Below are positions 1 through 11,400 of a stretch of DNA of 64,000 nt, in pieces. The translations under genes and the position numbers were made by a program. The notes under the pieces are model-generated. The model had not been told where the DNA came from. It saw only the letters and a list, made by a program, of their open reading frames with translations, and did not search any database. Origin of the DNA: Cristatella mucedo. Taxonomy: Eukaryota; Bryozoa; Phylactolaemata; Cristatellidae. The stretch lies in NCBI GenBank assembly GCA_009760855.2, contig WPIO01000034.1:270001-334000 (forward strand), read 5' to 3'. The stretch's first letter is position 1, and the number at the start of each line of letters is the position of its first letter.

Positions 1-65
1 ATTCAGTGCCAGTGATGCCCACGCGAGATGAGAGGCGCTCAAGAAGCACTTGGTGATCAATAGTA

Positions 66-241
66 AAAAATGCTAGCTGATTTAACAGCCTCTTTTGTAT
101 AGCGACAGAAGAGCCTTTACGGCTATCACCGCCGCTTGCAGTGGCGATAAAGGATAGCCCACTCCAGGTTTTGAGCCCACGAGCTCGGGGCCGAGGTCAT
201 GAAAAGCAACCACCTTACCTAGTGAGCCATTATGGCTCACC
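66..241 (-). mobile_element. SINE-A copy inserted in LINE-A reverse transcriptase
   Basis: Read on the minus strand: a tRNA-like head (GGCTCACTAGGTAAGG, then a B-box-like region), a middle rich in GCCACTGCAAGCGGCGGTGA, and the 3' end AGCTAGCATTTTTT. The LINE sequence is split at about 61 and resumes with a repeated TAGTA, a likely short target duplication. Confidence 0.85.
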
Positions 242-478
242 GTAGTATCAGAAGCTGCCGAAAGATCGAACACAACCATCAGAGATACTCTACCTACGTT
301 TGCATTCCTGAGTAGGTCATTGTACATCCGAAGCAGTGCTGACTCTGTAGAGTGATTAGCTCTAAAACCAGATCGGAACTTACTAGCAAGGTTTAAAGTT
401 TCAATATATGAGTTCAGCTGGTCTGCCACGAACCGCTCGTGTCTTTAAAAAGATCGGTAGAACGGAGACTGGGCAGTA

Positions 479-562
479 ATAATAATATTAATGATCATCA
501 TAAAAATAATGCTTTTGATAAAGATCCCTCAGAGAACTCAATCTCTCTAGGCGCTTTACATT
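479..562 (-). mobile_element. LINE-A 3' end (hairpin plus AAT tail) nested in LINE-A
   Basis: About 84 bp: an AATAATATTAAT-like tail and the hairpin arm GGCGCTTTACATT, interrupting LINE-A sequence that is continuous in the 10.9-11.05 kb copy. A strongly 5'-truncated insertion. Confidence 0.7.
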
Positions 563-1396
563 AAGTCAAGCTCTCTTGGTCTGGTGTTGCTTTCTTGAAC
601 TGGCCAGACTACAGCCACTTTTTGAAAGTTGCTGGGACATGACCTGAGGTTAATGACATATTTATGATGTTAGTTATGAATAGCAGCAGCGGATCAATGC
701 AATGCATGAGCAGGACAGGGGGAATAGGGTCCAGAGGACTTGTTGTCTTCTTCGATTGGGATATGAACTTCAGGACGAGGTCATTTTTGACCTTGAATAT
801 AGACATTAAGATGCTGTATGGAACCGAGGAACGTAAGATTCCAGGGGGCTGCTGCTATCGCATGGATGGACTCACTGATCTTGTCTTTCTTGTTGGCAAA
901 GAAGATAGAGAAGAAGCAATTAGCAATTAGTTCATCACAATGATCACAAGGCTAGAAGCAAACCTGGAAGTGGTTAAGGAGAAGGTGCATCGTCGACATC
1001 AGCATTTTTGGATTGTGCACTTGTGAGTCAACAATTTTTTATAGAAGCTAGTCTTGGCGTTTGCTAGATTTATTGGTAAGCTCTACTGTAGTTCTCGTCT
1101 CCTTGTCGATGAACAATCAGTATTGATCTTGTGTGTGCTTTTTCAAGCTTGCGCTTAGTGGACCTAGCTCGTTTAATGTATGTGGTAAATCCTATGCAGT
1201 CCGGATGAGGCCGCACAGTGCGCTTAGTCAGAGGTGCAAACTCGTCGTGCATGTTAACTAGTGTCGTGTTGTAGCAATCTACCAACGATCACAGGTCGGA
1301 AGGGGGATTGAGAAGCAGAGGCGAAGCAGATAATCTTATACGGACAGCATCAATGTCACCGATGTTTTTGAAGTTTTACGACTCCCATTTCACAAT

Positions 1397-1870
<474 letters not shown>

Positions 1871-3682
1871 GCAGCTACACTTTCCTGGCTTACTCCTTTG
1901 AATCTCTCCAAGTCATCTCTTTCAATATAGCTCTGTCTCTGCACGTACATGCAAAGACACGTGTACACACACGAACGCAGGCAGACACACATATTGATGT
2001 CCTCTGTTATATCCCTCACTCTATTTTATCTCTCTCGCGCACCCTTTGTTATATAAGTACTCTTATGCATTAGACAAACCTTAAAGCCCGTAGTAAGAAC
2101 TTTGCCGCTACAGAAGGCTTGGGCTTAGTGGACCATTTGTTTAAATTGAAGAGGTAGCTAATTAGCTTTAGCGTAATCATAAATTCTAACAAAGTTAATC
2201 TAATAACGAAGGAAATCATTAGATTTCTTTGTCATAGCCACTTATTCGTGTTGATATATTGCCGCCGTGCTATTCTGCGGTGGAGCTCTCGCGAGGAAGC
2301 TTAACCTATTTGATGCTAGTTACTTAAAGTAGTAGCAGCACCAACGTAAGTGATAACAGCACAGTAAAGAGGTATTTTAAATTTATATTGACGAATCATG
2401 TAGGATTGCAAATATTACCCTCAAACATAAAGTTTAATTTTGTGGCATTTCGGTCTGTACGATGCCGCTTGCCTGCACCACTCTACACGCAATATTTGAC
2501 AAAGTACTTGTAATCTTAATTTTTCAAATTTAATTTTTCAGGGGTGCGCTACGATACATTTACAATGCCAACGAACACTAATTCAAGGAGGATTGCACCA
2601 TTCACCTTTCTACTTGGCGCGCGGTTCCCCTAATACACAACCCTAAATAAAGTTACAGTTAAATAAATTGTATGCCTCCTAAATATAGTTTTACTAGGAC
2701 AGAAAATGTGCTCTATTTTTGGAGATACTATTTCTTTTTGAAAAACTTAGTTAAAAGAACAACGGCAAATGTTTTCATGAGTTTCCTCAAAAATTTGTTT
2801 ACTTATCTGTCAACTGCAAAATGTCTCTTACCACTGAAGTTGAGCTTTCTACCACTGCTTGTGCATAATCAGCCATAAGAATGGCCTTACTATTAGCTAA
2901 GCTTCCACAAACTTGTATGCATCGACCGAACGCAATATACGCGACGTTTGAAGTAGGTATGCAGTCGTATGGATGGAATGTCTAAGCTCAGGTTTCTTAC
3001 AATCGCGACATCGCTGCTGTCACGCAATTTCCTATGTCTGCCGCTAGTTTGCCATGCTGTAGAGTAGATACATTTGGCCAAATTGGCATGCATTAAAAAA
3101 TTGATGCCAATTTAACAAACCTATTTATGTGGCCACCATTTAGTCCTATTTTTTATCGCCTCGCTCGCCGCGGCCAAAAAGAGCCACACACGTGGACACC
3201 CGGAACGCAGATAGAGCAAATACTCCACCCTTAGGCTAAAGACTCTGGGTCGCAAATCAGAATCCGTAAATCTTTTTCTGCGAGCCATTTCCGTTTACGA
3301 GCAGCATAAAGCTTAGATGCGTAGAGAACAAAGAAGCTGAAAATCTGTATGTCTTGCGAGTCCTTAGAGTTGAGTCACTACAGTTTTTCCGGTAAATGGC
3401 GAAAGCGCTTGGCCTTCCTGTCTGATCAATCAGCGCTACACATTTACGTCTTAGAGAAAGGTTGCACGTCTGTTTGGAAAAAGAGGAGGAATGAACTACG
3501 GTAGTTTTTTTAATACTCTGAAGTAAATGAGCACGATTATGGCATCGAACGTGTGTACCGCAGCTAGAAAACCGAGCGAAAATACACCTTGTGATCCACG
3601 ACCCACGACCTGCTTAAGTTAAACACACGTGACACGAGCCACTGGATCCGACCACGGGCGGACTTACATATCGCATCCGTGA
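1871..3682. other. No recognisable gene
   Basis: AT-rich sequence without a recognisable exon, RNA or transposon. It should lie within the next intron of the leftward symporter gene. Confidence 0.5.
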
Positions 3683-3760
3683 AGGAGAATAATAATTATA
3701 ATAATAATACACTTGATAAAGCGCCCTCCGAAAACTCAATCTCTTTCTAGGCGCTTTGAA
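3683..3760 (-). mobile_element. LINE-A 3' tail
   Basis: A run of AAT/ATA repeats, then ACTTGATAAAGCGCCCTC and the matching GGCGCTTT arm, the LINE-A 3' hairpin in minus orientation. The rest of the element is replaced by a 41-bp tandem repeat. Confidence 0.75.
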
Positions 3761-3955
3761 TTTGTTATTTAGGCTTCTACATGTAACCGGTGCGCTTTGC
3801 ATTTGTTATTTAGGCTTCTACATGTAACCGATGCGCTTTGCATTTGTTATTTAGGCTTCTACATGTAACCGATGCGCTTTACATTTTTTATTTAGGCTTC
3901 TACATGTAACCGATGCGCTTTACATTTGTTATTTAGGCTTCTACATGTAACCGAT
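3751..3955. repeat. 41-bp tandem repeat, five units
   Basis: Units start at 3751, 3792, 3833, 3874 and 3915, each GCGCTTTRCATTTGTTATTT plus a shared 21-bp remainder. The first 15 bases copy the LINE-A hairpin arm and its flank, so the array grew from the LINE-A 3' end. Confidence 0.95.
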
Positions 3956-4525
3956 CATTAAAGCGGAGGCGCCGACCCCGTGTGATAAGACCATTGCGGA
4001 GTCTCAATAATAATTAATCAGTGGAGCACTGGCCCGAAAACCGATGACTAGGAGATTTTCTCCTGTGCAAATTCTTTTGGCCAACAAGCGCCATGACGGA
4101 TGGCTATGTAGTCATTCTGCATTTTTAAATTTACTTCGTTTCTGTTACTCAACATTTATCATGAAAACGGTAAAATGACAGAAGATCGTTCCTTTATAAT
4201 ATCTTGATAGATGCATATGCATTAGCTTTAGCTTGCTTGGCACAGGCTGAATAAAGCTGTACGGCGGTGGAGTCTATATAACACTGGAACTTGCATCACT
4301 AAGAACATAGATATGATATACATGTCCGCAGCAAAAACTATTCGCCTGCAAAAACTGAGTCTTAATTTGTTTGGCTCTAATTAAATTACCGCTGATTTTA
4401 TTTATATTGAATAATTTTAATATCAACGATCTAGTTGTTTGGGTTTTTAATTAAAAACGGCATTCTGACTAAACTGGCTAAACCGGGACGGTCCTTGGGA
4501 ACTATTGACCTGATTTTTCACATGG

Positions 4526-4645
4526 ACTTTGTCTATTGTTCAACCAAAAAGTGAAAATATTGTCTTTTTAAAGATGCAAATATAGATAGGTTTTATTGTT
4601 CAACTAAAGAGTGAAAATATTTTTAAAGATACAAATATTGATAGG
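4526..4645. repeat. Two-copy direct repeat of about 60 bp
   Basis: TATTGTTCAACYAAARAGTG and its downstream sequence occur twice in tandem with small changes, about 60 bp apart. Confidence 0.8.
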
Positions 4646-4705
4646 TGTTATCCATTGGATAAATTTTAATGTCAAAGTGTATGTTGCTTTTCAAGTTGAT
4701 CTTAC

Positions 4706-4809
4706 CTTAAGGCACCGCTAAATATCGCTGCAGTAAATAATCCAGGAAGTCCTTCCAAAGGGCCAAGTATGTCCATGACAAAGTAAGGAAACAGCTGCAA
4801 AAGTAGATC
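4706..4809 (-). CDS. SLC5A-like symporter, exon 8 (residues 333-366)
   Basis: It encodes [20 protein letters not shown] followed by [14 protein letters not shown], matching the family segment (L-P-Y-F-V-M-D ... G-L-P-G-L-F). The donor is GTAAGATC after TTAAG, phase 2. The 5' boundary is less sure. Only the TGAG ending at 4810 keeps phase with exon 7, while a better-looking GCAG at 4818 would shift the frame. The intron between exons 7 and 8 is about 7.8 kb. Confidence 0.88.
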
Positions 4810-5401
4810 CTCACTATCTGCGATCATGTAAGATCTATAGCCTCCGCATGCAGTCTTCATAACAAAAGGCTATAATAAGACTGGGGGAGAGAAATAAATT
4901 TCCTCGGACACTGCTAGCGACGTGAGCTTACCTTTGTCTTACACAGACTAGAGCCATTTTTGCAAATATTTAAAAATTATTATTTAAATGAGTGTTTCTA
5001 TTAAAATCTGGATTAAGGTAATACTAAGTGGACCAGGGTGAAAAGCTAAGAAAGTTATTGTCAAGTGGATTAGCCACACGACACGCCCCTTCAGCACCCT
5101 GGCAGCATCCGCTGATTGGGATCTAGGCAGGGTAGGCAGCATTCGCTTGGCTATACCTGGCCTTATAAAAATATTCTTATCGTATAAAAACATCTTGCAA
5201 ATATCCTTAATATATATATATATATATATATATACTAGCTGATTTAACAGCCTCTTTTGTATAGCGACGGAAGAGCCTTTACGGTTATCACCACCGCTTG
5301 CAGCGGCAATAAATGGTCGCCAAATGCAAGATTCTAACCCTACGATTTCGGTATCGAGGTAGTGAACACCAACCGCTTCACGACCAAACCAGTTTGGCCA
5401 T

Positions 5402-5449
<48 letters not shown>

Positions 5450-8400
5450 ACAACATTTTAGGGCGAAGCAATGATAATAATAAATATAGCAGATGCTGCT
5501 TACCTAGCGTCTCAGTAAAGTCTGCTTTATTGTTCCAATGCGAAGGATCACACTAAGACAAGTTCTTCTACGTCAGGGCTGCCGGGCTAGTATAAAGCTT
5601 GTATCGCAGTATTCGTTCTATCAGAACTCTTCATTGTGAACGGCAAAAGCCGGAAGAAGCAATCGTCACATGATTATTTTACACGTCTTCGTTTGCAGCC
5701 CCACGTAGCACCAAAGTCTACACGAATTGTATGATGGAGATTGTTTTATCGCTTAGTCAAAAATTGGCCGTCAGTAGCATTTAGGTGAAAGCATTTAAAG
5801 CTAGCTTCTTTTGTTAAGAGAACCCATAGAGGGCACGATGAAGCTATAGCCGTTGTATCTGTTCAGCTCGGAGAGGATGAATCATGGCGGGCTTTGGAAA
5901 TTATAGTGAGACTTTTGTTGTACACAGATAAATACAATCAACCAGGACATGTGGAAATCCGATAGCAAAGGGATTTGTGACTGAATTTCCTACGCTCAAC
6001 GACCAACCAGGCGGCCATAGTCATCTTCATTCTGCAAATAAGTGCTATTTAGGGAATCTCTGTAAGCCACGCAGTAAGGTCTTAAATTTAATGTAATGAA
6101 ATGTATCTCCGTATGTAAATCCACAAAGACTATGTGGGTGTTACGCAGGAGAGTTTTGTATAGCCCACTCACAGCTGTAAGCGGCTTCGGTAGCCAACAG
6201 ACTTCATCTGACGCAACAAAGAGAAAGTGGGAAGCATAGCACAGTCACAAGGGCAGTTGAGGTAGTGAGTAGCTTGGAAGCTGCAGCTCAGAACCGCTGA
6301 AAAGGATGAGCCGTAGTCGGTCGGCAGCAGGAAAGTAGTTTTCGTTGCGTAATAATCGTGGAAGCGAGTTCCACAGTCTCGGATTTGCAGAGCTAATGCT
6401 TCTGTTGCCAACGGTCTTTAAGCGGAGAAATGAAACAGCTAATTTATTGTCCACACAGGACCTGAGGGCGCGAAGAGGCTGAAACAGGTGCAGCAGTTCA
6501 GTTAGGTGCGAAGGAGCCAAGCCATTGTGCGCCTTGTGGGTCAGCGTAAGAACTTTGCTCTGTATCCGTTGCTCAATCGGCATCCATCCTAGCTCTTTTA
6601 GCAAATGAGGCACGCGGTCGAACCTCTGGAACTTGAAGACTACCCTATCAGCCATATTTAAAGTCATTTGCAGTGGCTTAGTTGCTTTTTCTGGCAACGC
6701 AGCCTAAAGGAAATTAAAATAATCAAGCCAAGATTGAACTAAAGAGCTAGTTAAATTTTTTTTCAAGCTATTTTGAAAGACGGCTCCTAACCTTAGATAG
6801 GGGTCGAACTTGATGGCTAGCTGTAGAAGCAGTCTTTTGTATGAAGCTTCAAAAATTTAGGCAGCTGTTGGAAACGGCACCTTATTTTGAGCACGTGATG
6901 ATGGTTGCACGCTAGCATCTCCTATTAGATGAGCATAGCCTTTTAATCCAGCCACACGCTTAGGGTGTCCTATGAGCAGCAGTTCGGTTTTATTGTCATT
7001 AAGTTTCAAGAAGTTTTCCGCCATCCACAAACGAATGGTGACAAGACAAGCATTAACCTGCCATAACTATAATTAGTCCTTAGTCCTGCTATGAGATTGA
7101 GTATGATTACTGTCTGATGATGTTTCCTAAGAAATAGAACTTAAATAAAAATTATTTATCCAAGAAGGTCTAATAAATCTAGGACACTGGACAAGGTTTT
7201 CACCAACCAACTTTTACTTAGATGAATAACCGCATACATATCAGCATAGCATCTTGAGTATTTTTATTAGAAAAAAGCTTATTTTTGCATCATTCATCTT
7301 AAGAAAATTAAAATAAAGAGCGCACTGAATATTTGCAAGAGAAGCATGCAGTTGAAAGACTTCTGCCGTGAATTTTAGAGCTTTAATAGCAAGAACAGCT
7401 AGATGATAATGTCGCCATAAGGTGATAACCGTTGTAACCACCGATCTGAATTTTTTTTCAGATCGGTGGAAGGGGAATCCTTTGACGTATAAGTTCAAAA
7501 GGTGAAAGGTCTGGTTGAAGAAACCTGATTGCCACACGAAATGAAATAAAAATTATCAGTACGGTCGGATTTAACCTTCTCAAGAATCTTATCATCTAGA
7601 TGAATGGTTGTTTTTCATCGCTTTAGCAGAATGACCTTGCTATCAAACGTTTTAAGAGCTGCAAGCAAGATTAAGATTGTGAGGTTACCACTGAAAATTA
7701 GTGTCACTATTCAAATAAGTATGAGACTAAATCCTAGTCAAATTTTCATAAAACCGTTTTGAAATATTTAGGTAGATTTTTCTTGGCAATGTGCGTCACT
7801 TGATATTTAGCGAAAACTTGTTCATTAATTGTGCTCAAAAACGAAGAATACAAACCGTCTTTAAGAGCTGATTAGTCATGTAATTTAATTGCAAACTAGA
7901 GGCGAGAGGCAATCGTTACGCCTGCTGTGGTTGGGCAATCGGAGAGCTTGTCAGCCTCACGACTTCCTGGGACCCAGCAAAGTATTAGAAGCCAGCATTA
8001 GCAGCGCCGCACCTTGTCCTTGACATCCGGTGAATGGCAAGTAGCGAAAATTAAGTTGAAACCATAATTCGAAATGAAGAACAACCGGATGCCGGCTGGA
8101 GTTAGTCTGGACGCTTAAGAAGGATTTCGCCTTTAAAAATTCATCGTGCTGATCTCTTTAACTGCGGTCTTAAAGAGGCACTGACTTTGACTATTACGTC
8201 AGATAGCTAGAGGAGAACTTTAAAAGTGTATGAAGGCTGCCGACCACTCATTTAGAGCTCTGCCATAGTGTTTCATATGGACCAATTTTATGTGCTGATG
8301 TGCTCAGCGATCTCTGGGGTTCACTGTTGGCTCCATATTAATATTTGTGCTGCTTAAAGAGAAATATGTCTGCTTCGAATAAACCCGCATGTGGGAGGGC

Positions 8401-11400
8401 AAATTGCAGTTCCGAGATATCCCAATGAAAAAAGAATCATAAATTCTCGTTAAACTCGCTTTGTTGATCCAGCAGGAAGGCAACCATTTCATAATACCTG
8501 ATGACCCCCCAGCCTCGCTCATGATATCTCAAGGTCAATGATCAAGGTCATCATGGTATCCGAAAAGGGGTCCGACAACGTCAAGGAGTCTCTACGCAGT
8601 TTTAATCCTCCTTAAGATGCATTGACTGACTCAGAGGGAACAACGAATACTTAGTTCCGCTATGGAGACCATGTCGGCTCTTTGAGGCTGAGTGGATGAT
8701 ATCATTAATGAGGCTTCATTCATTTTGGTTACAGGCGATTTATAGTACCTCAAGAAAACTGGTCGCTTTGTAGCAAAAGTAGTGTTCTTAGTGACGGGTG
8801 AAGACACGGTAGAAACTTCTAGGATTCTTTGTCGTCCGATCTGCGCTTGCATACGCTCGTAAATTAATGTTCTCCCTGCTTCAGGCTAGACTCAAAATTT
8901 GACTACAAGATTCGGGGAAGCAGTCAACTTGTTGACATCAGTTCTGGTAAAAGTGTGCGGATTTCTTTCCCCGGCTCCACCTCTGAAATAGCTAACCGTA
9001 GCTACATATTTCAGCCATGCTTTTACAATCGGCAATCTGTTTAGAAGGTTGCAGATCTCTCTTTAGAATAGTGAATGCATCATGCGGGAAGCTCAGACCA
9101 GCGTGACTCCAGGACACTGAATATTGGAATGTTTAAATTATCTAATTATCGACCCGTTTCTCGATCAGCAGATGAAATCTCTAAATCTCTATTACTGGGT
9201 GCGCCTTCGTACCACCAACCCTTAGTATATTGCACTATGACGAAAGCCAGTACTGCTAAAGTGAACACTAAAGAGATTTTAATTATTCTAAAATTTATTT
9301 TAGTTAAAATTATAATTAGGGAAAGTGCTATTTAAACTGCTAAGAAATATTGATCAGAAGAAATACTCAACGCAATGCTTCTTCGAATTTGTAATAATAT
9401 AATAGTAATAATGTACTTGATAAAGCGCCCTCAGAGAACTTAATCTCTTTCTAGGCGCTTTACATTTGCTGCAAGGGAAAATGCAATTAAATGGTAAGTA
9501 AAATCATGCTTGAAAAACAAACAAAATGAATCATGCTTGAAAAACAAACAAAATTAATAACATAGTTATGGGTGACATGCACAGGGTCAGCATGCAAATG
9601 TGGTTAGTGGCAGCATGCAACAGTGTCAGCACGCATAAGCACATCAAGGACGAATCACAGGGACCCACTAAATGCTGTCCTAAATAGTTGTGTTTTCAAG
9701 TTCCTTTTAAATGTGGTCAGGTCAGGGGATGTTCTGACGCAGGTCGGGAGGGAGTTCCAGGCTTTGGGAGCATACGAACTAAATGCACGGTCTCCAAAGG
9801 ATTTGAGTTTAGACTGTTGGATTCCGAAAAGCGGGTGGTAATATGATTGGCCTGATGGGGGAGTATGTCAGAGAGATAGGCTGGAGCCATAGAATGAAGG
9901 GACCTAAAAGTGAGCGACAAAACCTTAAATTCGATCTGTTGCTTGACCGGTAGCCAGTGCAGGTCGGAGAGAAGTGGAGTAATGTGGCAACTGCGACGCT
10001 CACGACAGACAAGCCTAGCTGCGGAGTTCTGCACTCGCCTGATCCAGCTGCAATCGCCTGATCGCACATGCTGGTAGGCCAGTAAGCAGTGAGTTGCAGA
10101 AGTCGAGACGAGATGTCACGAATGCATGGACCAACTTGGATTTAGTATCCTTATCTAAACAAGCCCGAATTAATTTTAGCAATATTATGAAGCTGAAAAT
10201 AGGCAGATTTGACCGTGGAGCTGATATGGTCGTCTAACGAGAGGTCGCTTTGGAATATGACACCTAGATTTCGAGCTTATTCGACAGGAGATATGCTGTC
10301 AAAGCCAATTTTGAGCGTCAGCATTTCCAATTTCTGAATCACACTGGGTTTGCCTATAACTAGTAAGTTAGTTTTGTCATCGTTTAGTTTTAGAAAATTT
10401 GCTGCCATCCATGTGCGGATGTCATCAATGCATGCAAGTGAGTTGATAGAATTCGAGGTGCTCGAAGGCTGGAAGGGATCAAAGCAAATGTACAACTGAG
10501 TGTCATCCGCATAGAAGTGAAAGCCTAGGTTGTGCTTGGCAATCACATCAGCAAGAGGGAGAGTATAAACCGTGAAAAGAACCGGACCTAGCACGGAGCC
10601 CTGAGGTACTCCATATTTCAGAGGTACTTCAGATGATCTTTGTCCATTCACGTCAATACTCTGGAGTCTCCCACTGAGATAGGACCTGAACCACTGCAGA
10701 GCAGTGCCAGTGATGCTCAGGCGAGATGAGAGGCGCTCTAGAAGAACTTAGTGATCGATGGTGTCAAAAGCTGCCGAAAGATCGAGCAAAACAAGCAGAG
10801 ACACTCTACCCATGTCTGCATTCCTAAGTAGGTCGTTGTATACCCTAAGCAATGCTGACTCTGTGGAGTGATTAGCTCTAAAGCCGGAATGGAACTTAGT
10901 AGCAAGGTGTGAGGTTTCGATATATGAGTTTAGCTGGTCTGCCACGACCCGTTCCAGTGTCTTTGATAGAAATGGTGGAAGGGAGACTGGGCAGTAGTTG
11001 CTTAAGTTCTCTTGGTCTAGTGTTGCTTTCTTGAGGAGAAGCCTGACTACAGCTTTTTTGAAAGGTGCTGGGACATGACCTGAGGCTAATGACATATTAA
11101 CGATGTTAGTTATGCATGGCAGCAGCAGATCAATGCAACGTAGGAGCAGGACAGTGGGAATAGGGTCCAGAGGACTTGTTGTTTTCTTTGATTGCGATAC
11201 GAACTTTAGGACTAGATCACTGGTGACCTGCTTAAATGCAGACATTGAGGTGCAGCCAGGAACCGAGGAACAGCATTTTAGTGGGGAGGTTGTCATCGCA
11301 GGGATAGATTCCCTGATCTTGTCTATCTTCTGCACAAAAAATCGAGAGAAGCGATCGGCTAGATCATAACAAGGATCATCAGGTAAGGAGCTATTCTGGG

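Larger units (their letters stand above)
1..1300 (-). mobile_element. LINE-A (L2/CR1-like) fragment, interrupted
   Basis: Minus-strand reverse transcriptase pieces parallel to the better copy at 9391-11575: the [15 protein letters not shown] block near 609-806, [15 protein letters not shown] at about 330-390, and the upstream endonuclease/linker region to about 1290. It is broken by frameshifts, by a SINE-A insertion at 66-241 and by a short LINE-A tail insertion at 479-562. It runs off the left edge. Confidence 0.85.

Noticed and set aside
3751-3955. CRISPR-like array (five regular 41-bp repeats)
   Set aside because: Units are contiguous with no spacers, the setting is eukaryotic, and the unit derives from a LINE tail.
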